A stretch of DNA of 64,000 bases, taken from Solibacillus ferritrahens (GTDB lineage: Bacteria > Bacillota > Bacilli > Bacillales_A > Planococcaceae). Shown piece after piece: positions 44,721-52,890 of the stretch. The stretch spans positions 155,501 to 219,500 of the forward strand of contig NZ_JAXCLE010000004.1 in NCBI RefSeq assembly GCF_037027585.1, read 5' to 3'. The notes under the pieces were generated by a model that saw only the letters and a list, made by a program, of their open reading frames with translations, was not told the origin of the DNA and made no database searches. Position numbers and translations under genes: made by a program. Numbering within the stretch: the first letter of the stretch is position 1; each line of letters begins with the position of its first letter.

Positions 44721-45317
44721 TTGAAAAGAATAATAGATATTATTATGAGTACGCTATTAATAATTATATGTTCTCCTATTTTTTTAGTAATATTTTTTAT
44801 TGTGAAAAAAAAATTGGGATCACCAGTAATTTTCCGACAAAAACGTCCAGGGTTAAATTCAAAAGTTTTTAATGTTTATAAATTTCGTACTATGAATGAT
44901 GCGTACGATGAACAAGGTGAATTGTTACCAGATGCAGTACGCTTGACATCGTTTGGAAAATTGATGCGAAAGCTGAGTTTGGATGAACTACCTCAGCTTT
45001 GGAATGTTCTAAAAGGGGATATGAGTTTTGTAGGGCCACGCCCATTATTAATAGAATATTTGCCGCTATATAATGAAAGACAAGCACGTCGCCATGATGT
45101 ACGTCCAGGGATTACAGGATGGGCACAGGTAAATGGTCGTAATGCGATTTCATGGGAGCAGAAGTTCGAATATGATGTGTGGTATGTAGAGAATAGGTCA
45201 TTATGGTTGGATTTTAAAATCCTGTTACTGACAGTGAAAAAAGTTTTTGTTAGTGAAGGAATTAGTGCAGAGGGACATGTTACCATTGAAAAATTTAAAG
45301 GTGACAAAGGGAGATAA
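44721..45317 (+). CDS. PglC/EpsL-type phosphoglycosyltransferase (initiating sugar transferase)
   Basis: 198 residues, the short monotopic PGT type: one N-terminal membrane hairpin (about 8-30), the basic segment 'VIFRQKRPGLNSKVFNVYKF', catalytic Asp-Glu in 'LSLDELPQLWNVLKGDMSFV', then 'GPRPLLIEYLPLYNERQARR'. It transfers a sugar-1-phosphate from a UDP sugar to undecaprenyl phosphate to start glycan assembly. Directly upstream of PglD- and PglE-like genes, so diacetylbacillosamine is the most likely sugar. TTG start. Confidence 0.9.
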   Translation: MKRIIDIIMSTLLIIICSPIFLVIFFIVKKKLGSPVIFRQKRPGLNSKVFNVYKFRTMNDAYDEQGELLPDAVRLTSFGKLMRKLSLDELPQLWNVLKGDMSFVGPRPLLIEYLPLYNERQARRHDVRPGITGWAQVNGRNAISWEQKFEYDVWYVENRSLWLDFKILLLTVKKVFVSEGISAEGHVTIEKFKGDKGR

Positions 45318-45321
45318 ATCT

Positions 45322-45951
45322 ATGAAGAAGTTTATACTAATCGGTGATTCTGGTCATAGTAAAGTGATTCAAGATTGTATCATGTCGAATGGTGACATCG
45401 TGATTGCTAAATTAGATGATAAATACAGCTCTCCTTTCAAAGAAGGTCCTTTTATGAAAGGACCTATTTCATTTTTAGAGAGTATAATAACACCTGGTAT
45501 AGAAGTTATTATTGCGATTGGTCATAATACTGTTAGAAAGAAGCTTTCTATTGAATTGGCGGAGAAGGGCATTAAGTTTGGCACCATTATACATAAAAAA
45601 GCTATTATAAGTCCAAGTGCTATTATAGGGGTAGGTTCTGTTGCCATGCCTGGTAGTGTTGTTAATGCAGATGCAGTTATTGGAAATCATGTAATTATTA
45701 ATAGCAATTGTACGATTGAACATGATTGTATTGTAAGGGATTATTCTCATGTTTCACCTAATGCAGTTTTAACAGGTAATGTTAAAGTAGGCGAAGGATG
45801 TCATATTGGTGCAGGTTCAAATATTATTCCGAGTGTAATTGTTGGTGATTGGTCTATAATTGGGGCAGGTAGTACTGTAATTGAAAATATTTCTAACAAT
45901 GTTACTGCTGTAGGATCTCCAGCAAAAGAAATAAGAAAGAAGGATTCTTAA
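45322..45951 (+). CDS. PglD/NeuD/EpsM-type sugar O/N-acetyltransferase
   Basis: 209 residues from ATG 45322 (GGGAG eight bases upstream; the open frame extends into the previous gene without support). N-terminal Rossmann-like UDP-sugar-binding part ('KKFILIGDSGHSKVIQDC'), then a left-handed beta-helix of hexapeptide repeats ('IIGVGSVAMPGSVVNADAVI', 'VKVGEGCHIGAGSNIIPSVI'), with the catalytic His in 'NCTIEHDCIV'. It would acetylate UDP-4-amino-sugar to UDP-diacetylbacillosamine. Gap of four bases from the PGT and one base to the aminotransferase: a tight L-M-N-like set. Confidence 0.9.
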   Translation: MKKFILIGDSGHSKVIQDCIMSNGDIVIAKLDDKYSSPFKEGPFMKGPISFLESIITPGIEVIIAIGHNTVRKKLSIELAEKGIKFGTIIHKKAIISPSAIIGVGSVAMPGSVVNADAVIGNHVIINSNCTIEHDCIVRDYSHVSPNAVLTGNVKVGEGCHIGAGSNIIPSVIVGDWSIIGAGSTVIENISNNVTAVGSPAKEIRKKDS

Positions 45952-45952
45952 T

Positions 45953-47092
45953 ATGTCAAAACGAATTTTATTGTCTTCCCCGCATATGGGGGGAACCGAA
46001 CAAAAATATATTCAGGAAGCCTTCGATACAAACTGGATTGCACCACTTGGGGCAAATGTGGATGGCTTTGAAAATGAGCTTGCTGAGTATGTAGGTATTA
46101 AGGCGGCTTCTGCAACAAGCTCAGGCACAGGGGCTATTCACTTAGCCTTAGATTTGTTAGGAGTAAAAGCGGATGATGTTGTTTTTTGTTCTACGCTTAC
46201 ATTTATCGCAAGTGCCAACCCTATTCTTTATTTAGGAGCAAAACCGGTGTTTATCGATTCAGAACCAACAACATGGAATATGTCTCCACAGGCATTGGCA
46301 ACGGCATTACAGGAAGCGGCTACAGATGGTAAACTTCCGAAAGCAGTTATTGTTGTCAACTTATATGGACAAAGTGCTCGTATGGATGAAATTATTCAAC
46401 TTTGCAAACAATATGATGTGCCAGTTATCGAAGATGCAGCCGAATCACTAGGGTCATTATATAAAGGAAAGAAAAGCGGAACATTTGGTCACTTCGGTAT
46501 TTATTCATTTAATGGTAATAAAATCATTACAACTTCTGGCGGTGGAATGCTTGTGTCAGACGATGAAACCTTAATTGCTCGCTCTCGTTTTCTTGCAACA
46601 CAGGCTCGTGATACAGCTAAACATTATCAACATAGTGTGGTAGGCTATAATTATCGTATGAGTAATATTGTTGCCGGTATCGGCCGTGGACAGTTAGAAA
46701 TATTAGATGAGCGTATTGCACAAAAACGTGCTATTTTTGAGCGCTATGCAGCTGCTTTTAAAGAAATAGATGGAATCGATATGATGCCCGAACTAGAGGG
46801 AAGTTTTTCAAATCGCTGGCTTTCAACAATGACATTGGTCCCTGAAAAAATTAGTCTTTCCCCGTATGCATTGATGGATCAACTCGACGAGGCGAATATA
46901 GAATCACGTCCAGTATGGAAGCCATTACATATGCAACCGTTGTTTGTCGGCTGTAAGTTTTATCCTCATACAGCAGATGAAGTCGTAAGTGAGCGTTTAT
47001 TCGCTACAGGCATTTGTTTGCCTTCTGATTCGAAAATGTCGATAGAAGAGCAGCAACACGTAATAAAAATTATTAAGAATGCTTTAAAATAA
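45953..47092 (+). CDS. PglE/EpsN-type DegT/DnrJ/EryC1/StrS aminotransferase
   Basis: 379 residues, PLP enzyme. Beginning 'KRILLSSPHMGGTEQKYIQE' is typical of the bacillosamine aminotransferase group. 'VIEDAAESLGSLYKGKKSGT' contains the PLP-binding Asp, and the Schiff-base lysine is Lys190 in 'YSFNGNKIITTSGGGM'. It would aminate the 4-keto sugar made by the dehydratase at 32777. Last gene of the glycan cluster before a strong terminator. Confidence 0.92.
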   Translation: MSKRILLSSPHMGGTEQKYIQEAFDTNWIAPLGANVDGFENELAEYVGIKAASATSSGTGAIHLALDLLGVKADDVVFCSTLTFIASANPILYLGAKPVFIDSEPTTWNMSPQALATALQEAATDGKLPKAVIVVNLYGQSARMDEIIQLCKQYDVPVIEDAAESLGSLYKGKKSGTFGHFGIYSFNGNKIITTSGGGMLVSDDETLIARSRFLATQARDTAKHYQHSVVGYNYRMSNIVAGIGRGQLEILDERIAQKRAIFERYAAAFKEIDGIDMMPELEGSFSNRWLSTMTLVPEKISLSPYALMDQLDEANIESRPVWKPLHMQPLFVGCKFYPHTADEVVSERLFATGICLPSDSKMSIEEQQHVIKIIKNALK

Positions 47093-47133
47093 TTCAAAAG
47101 TTTTAATTACTTAAATAACAGTTATTTTAAAAT

Positions 47134-47176
47134 AACCAACTTGTATATTTTGTTACGAGTTGGTTTTCTTTTTTTC
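47134..47176 (+). terminator. terminator of the glycan cluster
   Basis: AACCAACTTGTA pairs with TACGAGTTGGTT (stem arms from 47134 and ending 47165; one G-U), followed by TTCTTTTTTTC. Confidence 0.88.
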
Positions 47177-47225
47177 TTATGTCATAATAGACGTATCTGA
47201 ATTTACCAGAATTGGAGATTAAAAA

Positions 47226-48500
47226 ATGATTAAAGAAGTCGTAAAAACAACATTATTAAATTGTTCCCTTGAGGAAAATGACATTTTAAAATATAAAAAT
47301 CAAGTTCAATATATTCATAGAACCATACCCCAATTTGAATTAACAGGTTGGGTAGATTCACCAGCTAAAGACCATCATGACTTGCTCGTATCAATTGAAC
47401 GGATTGCATCTGAAATTCGTGCCTGCGCAGATGTATTAGTTGTAATTGGAGTAGGTGGGTCTTTTTTAGGTGCACGTGCAATTCAAGAAGCATTGAAACC
47501 GTATTTTGGCTTAGCTGAACATGGTATTGAAGTCGTCTATGTTGGACTAAATATGAGTGGGGCTTACATTAAAGAGCTTTTATCATATTTAGAAAAAAAA
47601 CAAGTTTATATAAATGTTATTTCAAAATCAGGTGGCACAATGGAGCCAGCTCTTGCTTTTCGTGTGATGCGGCTTTATATGGAAGAACGCTATGGGGAAA
47701 AAGCCACAGAACGTATAATAGTAACGACGGATGCGGAAAAAGGTATTTTAAAAGGTATAGCTGATAAAGCGGGCTATCGTCAATTCGTTATTCCATCAAA
47801 TATTGGTGGACGTTATTCAGTGTTAACACCGGTCGGCTTATTACCAGTGGCGGTGGCAGGTGTAGATATTCGTATTTTAATGGAGGGTGCGAAACTAGCA
47901 GCTGAAGAACTTTCTGAGTCAGACTTGACAAACAACGATGCCTATAAATATGCCGTTATGCGTCATATGTTGTATGAGCAAGGCTATGCAATTGAATTAC
48001 TCGCTTCGTTTGAACCTGGGTTAAACAAATTCCATGAGTGGTGGAAACAGTTATTTGGTGAAAGTGAAGGGAAGGAAAAGAAAGGTTTATATCCTTCAAC
48101 AGTTAATTTTTCTACAGACTTACATTCAATCGGCCAATTTATCCAGGAGGGCAGTCCGATAATGTTTGAAACTTTACTTCATTTCCATGAAATAGAAGGT
48201 GACTTGCAAGTACCATTTGATGAGCGGGATGAAGATGGATTGAATTATTTATCGAGTCGTACTTTCAATGAAATTAATGCAATTTCAAAGCAGGGAACTG
48301 CATTAGCTCATGCAGAAGGCGGCGTTCCGGTTATTCAATTAGAGCTTCCAAAGCTTGATGAATATCATTTAGGTTATTTAATTTACTTTTTCATGAAAGC
48401 TTGTGCGATGAGTGCATGCCTAATTGAAGTAAATCCATTTGATCAACCGGGTGTAGAAGCATATAAATGTAAAATGCTAGAGCTTTTAAAGGAGAAATAA
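47226..48500 (+). CDS. pgi: glucose-6-phosphate isomerase
   Basis: 424 residues, the short bacterial PGI type. Signatures: 'VVIGVGGSFLGARAIQEALK', 'VISKSGGTMEPALAFRVM', 'NIGGRYSVLTPVGLLPVAVA' and the C-terminal 'QPGVEAYKCKMLELL' helix with the catalytic Lys. Interconverts fructose-6-P and glucose-6-P. It is directly followed by phosphoglucomutase (no gap), so the pair routes fructose-6-P to glucose-1-P for nucleotide-sugar synthesis. Confidence 0.96.
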   Translation: MIKEVVKTTLLNCSLEENDILKYKNQVQYIHRTIPQFELTGWVDSPAKDHHDLLVSIERIASEIRACADVLVVIGVGGSFLGARAIQEALKPYFGLAEHGIEVVYVGLNMSGAYIKELLSYLEKKQVYINVISKSGGTMEPALAFRVMRLYMEERYGEKATERIIVTTDAEKGILKGIADKAGYRQFVIPSNIGGRYSVLTPVGLLPVAVAGVDIRILMEGAKLAAEELSESDLTNNDAYKYAVMRHMLYEQGYAIELLASFEPGLNKFHEWWKQLFGESEGKEKKGLYPSTVNFSTDLHSIGQFIQEGSPIMFETLLHFHEIEGDLQVPFDERDEDGLNYLSSRTFNEINAISKQGTALAHAEGGVPVIQLELPKLDEYHLGYLIYFFMKACAMSACLIEVNPFDQPGVEAYKCKMLELLKEK

Positions 48501-50198
48501 ATGATGAGTTTAGAACTATATAAACATTGGCAGCAGCAACAACTTCCTATTTATTTGGCCGATGAATTAAAGCAAATAAGTGTAGATGAAAAAGTAATAG
48601 AGGAATGTTTTTATCAGAACTTATCTTTTGGAACTGGTGGCATGCGTGGGATCCTCGGTGCAGGTACAAACCGTATGAACATCTATACAATCCGACGAGT
48701 AGCAGAGGGCTTGGCACGCTATATTTCTTCAAATGGAGAAGAAGCGAAAAAGCGTGGTGTTGCGATTGCTTACGATACACGTCATTTTTCATATGAATTT
48801 GCGGTGGAGACAGCACGTGTATTAGGTGCACATAGTATTACTTCTTATGTATATAAAGAGGCACGTCCAACACCCCAGTTATCTTTTACAGTGCGTAAGT
48901 TAAATGCTTTTGCAGGCGTTGTCATTACGGCCAGTCACAATCCAAAGCAGTATAATGGCTTCAAAGTATACGGTGAGGACGGTGCGCAGCTAGTGCCGAC
49001 TGGTGCAAATGCGATTATCGAGCATATGAACCAAATTAGTGATATTTTTGCGATTGAAGCTGCAGAGGTTACAGAGCTTGAAAAGCAGGGGTTGTTTCAT
49101 TGGATCTTGGAAGATTTTGATGAAAAGTTCATGAATAACTTATTAACTTTAAAAAATAACAATAATATTGATTATAATATGAAGCTTGTTTACACTCCTT
49201 TACACGGAGCAGGACTTGTTCCGGTAGTAGAAGGTTTAAAGAAATTCGGTTTTAATGAAGTACATGTTGTTGAGGAACAAGCTGTACAAGATGGCGCTTT
49301 TCCTACTGTGACCTATCCAAACCCGGAAGAAGCCGCGGCCTTTGCTATGGCGATAGAGCTAGGTAACCAAGTAGGAGCAGACCTATTACTGGCAACAGAC
49401 CCAGATGCGGATCGTTTAGGGGTAGCTGTGCGTAAAGGTATTTCGTATGAGCTTCTTACAGGCAATCAGCTTGGTGCACTTTTATTAAATTATATTTTGC
49501 ATACAAAGCAAGAGAGTGGCACACTCCCAAATAATGGTACTATGTTAAAAACAATTGTTACATCGGAGCTAGGTACTGCTATTGCAGCTCATTATGGAGT
49601 AACAACACTCAATACATTAACGGGCTTTAAGTATATTGCAGAAAAAATTGCGGAGTTTGAAATGACAAAAGCTCATACATATTTATTCGGTTATGAGGAA
49701 AGCTACGGTTATCTAATTGAGACATTTGCTCGTGATAAAGATGCGGTCCAAGTTGCTTTAAAAGTTGCAGAAATGGCTGCTTATTATTCAACACAAGAAA
49801 AAACATTGCTTGATGCTTTAGAAGAATTGTATGAGCAGTTTGGCTACTATAAGGAAGCGCTTGTGTCTAAAGTATTTGAAGGAAAAGACGGTCAAGAGCA
49901 GATGAAGGCCATTTTGAATAGCTTCCGTATAAACACACCAAAAGAAATTGCTGGGCTAGATGTTGTACGCGTTGAAGATTATTTAACAGGAATGGCAACA
50001 TTACAGGATGGCACTACAGAGCCAATTACCTTACCGAAAGAAAATGTATTAAAATTTGTACTAGAGGATAATTCTTGGATTGCTATTCGCCCTTCTGGAA
50101 CAGAACCGAAATGTAAGTTTTATTTTGGAGTTGTTAGAGAAACTGCAGAGCGAGCAAATCATTTCCTAGTGATACTAAAAGAAAGTATTTTAGTATGA
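48501..50198 (+). CDS. pgcA: alpha-phosphoglucomutase / phosphomannomutase
   Basis: 565 residues, alpha-D-phosphohexomutase family. The phosphoserine is Ser145 in 'VITASHNPKQYNGFKVYG', the metal loop is DPDADR (from Asp300), the sugar-binding loop 'LFGYEESYGYL' and the phosphate-binding 'IRPSGTEPKCKFYFG' are intact. GGAGAAATA precedes two consecutive ATG codons. In Bacillus the homologue PgcA (YhxB) makes glucose-1-P for surface polymers; here it would feed RmlA. Confidence 0.92.
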   Translation: MMSLELYKHWQQQQLPIYLADELKQISVDEKVIEECFYQNLSFGTGGMRGILGAGTNRMNIYTIRRVAEGLARYISSNGEEAKKRGVAIAYDTRHFSYEFAVETARVLGAHSITSYVYKEARPTPQLSFTVRKLNAFAGVVITASHNPKQYNGFKVYGEDGAQLVPTGANAIIEHMNQISDIFAIEAAEVTELEKQGLFHWILEDFDEKFMNNLLTLKNNNNIDYNMKLVYTPLHGAGLVPVVEGLKKFGFNEVHVVEEQAVQDGAFPTVTYPNPEEAAAFAMAIELGNQVGADLLLATDPDADRLGVAVRKGISYELLTGNQLGALLLNYILHTKQESGTLPNNGTMLKTIVTSELGTAIAAHYGVTTLNTLTGFKYIAEKIAEFEMTKAHTYLFGYEESYGYLIETFARDKDAVQVALKVAEMAAYYSTQEKTLLDALEELYEQFGYYKEALVSKVFEGKDGQEQMKAILNSFRINTPKEIAGLDVVRVEDYLTGMATLQDGTTEPITLPKENVLKFVLEDNSWIAIRPSGTEPKCKFYFGVVRETAERANHFLVILKESILV

Positions 50199-50741
50199 CT
50201 GTTGCATGTTTAATAGATGGTATTGAAATAGATGAATTATTTGAGTAAGTGCATAGTATTATCCATAAAGTTTGCTTTTACACTGTCACTTTTCTCGTAA
50301 ATCAATTATTAGTATATGCAATTCAAAAAGTCAGATGTATAGAATGAACTAGATTAAATACCGCTAAGTCCTGCATCTACTACAATAGATTTTAATGAAT
50401 CATAAACAATTTTCTTTAATTGATAAAGTTAGGGAAATATAGTTTCCCTTCTTTCAATATTCTTAACTAATCAGTTTTATTTTCAATAAAGTAGAATTTT
50501 AAGTGTGAAATATTAACAAAAAAGCTGAATTTACAGGGGGAGCCTATAGTCTCTCTGTAAATCCAGGAAAGGGTTCGTCAAAGGAGGGCAATAGCTTTTG
50601 ATTTCCAGGGAAGCTCCAGCCTCTTTACTAAATTTATGATATTAAAAATCTTTTATTAGTGAGTCCACATTTTGATATATGAAGAAGTTAATTCTCTAAA
50701 ATATTTCCTTGTAAAGTTTATGAAAAATGAAACACTAGAAT
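50199..50741. other. intergenic region with terminator-like and structured sequences
   Basis: No full gene. AGGGAAA/TTTCCCT (50431-50437 and 50443-50449) followed by TCTTTC could terminate pgcA transcription. A G+C-richer patch at about 50519-50632 stands out from its A+T-rich surroundings: TTTACAG/CTGTAAA flank GGAGCCTATAGTCTCT, and TTTCC/GGAAA-type pairings follow. It is not a riboswitch class I recognise. Confidence 0.5.
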
Positions 50742-52367
50742 TTACTTACTAGAAATCAAATAAAAATCTTGTATATTTTTTATAACAGATATCGAAGTAA
50801 TATCTTTAATTTCCTTTACTCCATCAACTGAAGTTTTATAATAGATATCACCAATAGCACTAATCGTTTCATAGGCAGAAACCTCTTTACTATCAAATAA
50901 TGAAGAACCTAAAAAATAATTTTTTTCTTTTTCATAGTCTAGAAGGTCTAGGATTGTAGGTGTTAAGTTTAATGAGTTTCTTCCTGACACGCTGATTTTT
51001 TTAGGTTCAACACCTTTATAATAAATCATAAAAGGGATTTCTGATATGAACGTTTCTTGAGTTGAGTTCAATGCTTCTTTATACTCTGGTGAGTTATAAG
51101 ATGCGTGATCAGTTGTTACAATCAAAATCGTATTATCATACTTTGAGTTGTTTTGGAATTCTCCAAAGAATTGACCAAACCATCTATCATAGTTAGCCCA
51201 ACGGTTTAAAACTTTGTCTTTTCCGTCACCATACTTAACATGCGCACTGTCAAACCCGTGGTGAGTTCCTATATTATACGTTCCAAGAAAATATGGTTGA
51301 TCGACTTTTTGCGAGACAGTTGCTAATTGTTCAAACAATTCTTTGTCTGTTGTGTATCCTGTTAAATCACCATTATCAACAACTTTGTCATATCTCAATG
51401 AATTTAAGAAGTCTGTAAAAATTTCAATATTTGGCTCAGAGTTAATAAAAATAGTTTCGTATCCCTTATCATTCATAATATCCTCCAAAGAGACAAGGCG
51501 ATTTTTCTGAAGTGATTTGGGATCTACGTCTAAATCTGGGTATTGATATCCAGAAATCATCTGTCCTCGAAGTCCTCGAAGTGTAGCCGCCGTGTGATTA
51601 TAATAATCTTCAAATGAAATAGATTTTGATTCAAAATTTTGCATATTAGGCATTAAATCTTTAATACTACCATCTATTAATTCTTTAGACATACCTTCAG
51701 TCCAAATAATAATAACGTTTGGTTTTGACCCTAAATTTGACGGTTTCTTACTACCATCCTCAACCGATCTTTTCTCAAATACCCCAAGTTGTTTTGCAAT
51801 CAGTTCCTCTCTAGTTCTCTTTAACATATAGGTTTTATACTTACTCTCTGCAATTTGACGGCCTGTATGAAATAGGTTTGAGAGTGCAGAATCCTCAACA
51901 GGTTCCTTAGATAAACCTAGACCAATTATAAATGCCAATATAACAAGTGATATAGCACTAACCAACTTACTATTCCCTAAACGGAATTTTTTTCCTGAAA
52001 AAAATATTGGATAAAATGAAATAAAAACGATTATAGCGCTACCTAAAATATACATTGGAAGTTCATCTCCAAGTGCTTTAACAAATGCAATATTTCCAAT
52101 CATAATAGCTGAGATATAGCCTCCTGAAAAAAGCCAGCTAATAACCTGCGCAAGCACCATAAGTGTTAAGAGTGAGTTGAAAATGTAAGCAACTATCTTT
52201 CTCTTTTTGAAAATCCACCCTGTAATAATTGTGATTAAAAATATTTCAATTGCGCTAGTAACAGCCAGTTTATAATAATCAGCTTCGAATGAAATTACAA
52301 GTGAAAATAAAATAGAAACGTACATTTTAAGTAATGGAGTTGTTAAAATCTTTTTAATTTGGGTCAT
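50742..52367 (-). CDS. LtaS-like membrane sulfatase/phosphoglycerol transferase
   Basis: 541 residues. Five N-terminal membrane helices (about 12-165), then an extracytoplasmic alkaline-phosphatase-fold domain. Metal and nucleophile motifs: 'IIIWTEGMSKEL' (Glu about residue 221), 'YYNHTAATLRGLRGQMISG' (Thr nucleophile about 258-261), and 'ILIVTTDHASYNSPE' with Asp-His. The family includes LTA synthases and phosphoethanolamine transferases. The 'NHTAATLRG' nucleophile region and short C terminus differ from housekeeping LtaS. It may add phosphoglycerol or a similar group to a surface polymer. The last Met-containing start at 52367 has GGAGAA nearby. Confidence 0.8.
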   Translation of the reverse strand: MTQIKKILTTPLLKMYVSILFSLVISFEADYYKLAVTSAIEIFLITIITGWIFKKRKIVAYIFNSLLTLMVLAQVISWLFSGGYISAIMIGNIAFVKALGDELPMYILGSAIIVFISFYPIFFSGKKFRLGNSKLVSAISLVILAFIIGLGLSKEPVEDSALSNLFHTGRQIAESKYKTYMLKRTREELIAKQLGVFEKRSVEDGSKKPSNLGSKPNVIIIWTEGMSKELIDGSIKDLMPNMQNFESKSISFEDYYNHTAATLRGLRGQMISGYQYPDLDVDPKSLQKNRLVSLEDIMNDKGYETIFINSEPNIEIFTDFLNSLRYDKVVDNGDLTGYTTDKELFEQLATVSQKVDQPYFLGTYNIGTHHGFDSAHVKYGDGKDKVLNRWANYDRWFGQFFGEFQNNSKYDNTILIVTTDHASYNSPEYKEALNSTQETFISEIPFMIYYKGVEPKKISVSGRNSLNLTPTILDLLDYEKEKNYFLGSSLFDSKEVSAYETISAIGDIYYKTSVDGVKEIKDITSISVIKNIQDFYLISSK

Positions 52368-52890
52368 TACGTTTCTCCTTAATAATTTATACAGTACTTC
52401 AATAATATAAACTTATAACGACCATAAAAAAAAAGCAATATACTTTGCAAATTCATTTATAAGATTGACCTTTTTTGTTTTGATCGTACTAATGTAGAGT
52501 GATTACAAATCTAGATAAATTATGTTAGATAAATTGCTCCTATTATTTTTAGTTACCTCCTTATATTTGAAACAAGAATGCAAAGTAATGTTCCATGAGT
52601 GATGATTAAAATTTAATGGTTATTTCATCCAATTTCACATACAATGTATTATATTAATTAATATTTGTAATATCATCGTCAATATAATTCTCCATCACGA
52701 TTTTCGCTTCATACCTCTCAATTTCATCCTATTTCTACTGTTATATACCATGTTACCCTCTAATATTGTAAATTATGGATATAAATAATTATTTTTACTT
52801 ATAATTAAACCTAGGCTTTTAGTCGTTAGGTTTTATTAAATAACGGCACTTAAACCATTCTAGTGTTTACAAAAAGGGAGAAATGAGATA
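52368..52890. other. divergent A+T-rich region before the second SLH gene
   Basis: No gene seen. AAACCTA (52807-52813) pairs with TAGGTTT (52827-52833) in a hairpin about 60 bases before the SLH start, possibly a leader structure. TTTGTAATAT sequence near 52663 resembles that in the region upstream of the main S-layer gene. No good promoter pair found. Confidence 0.4.

Noticed and set aside
50358..50423. Minus-strand reading frame ending VVDAGLSGI, resembling an SDR C terminus
   Set aside because: Only about 22 codons between stops and no further similarity upstream; chance match is likely.
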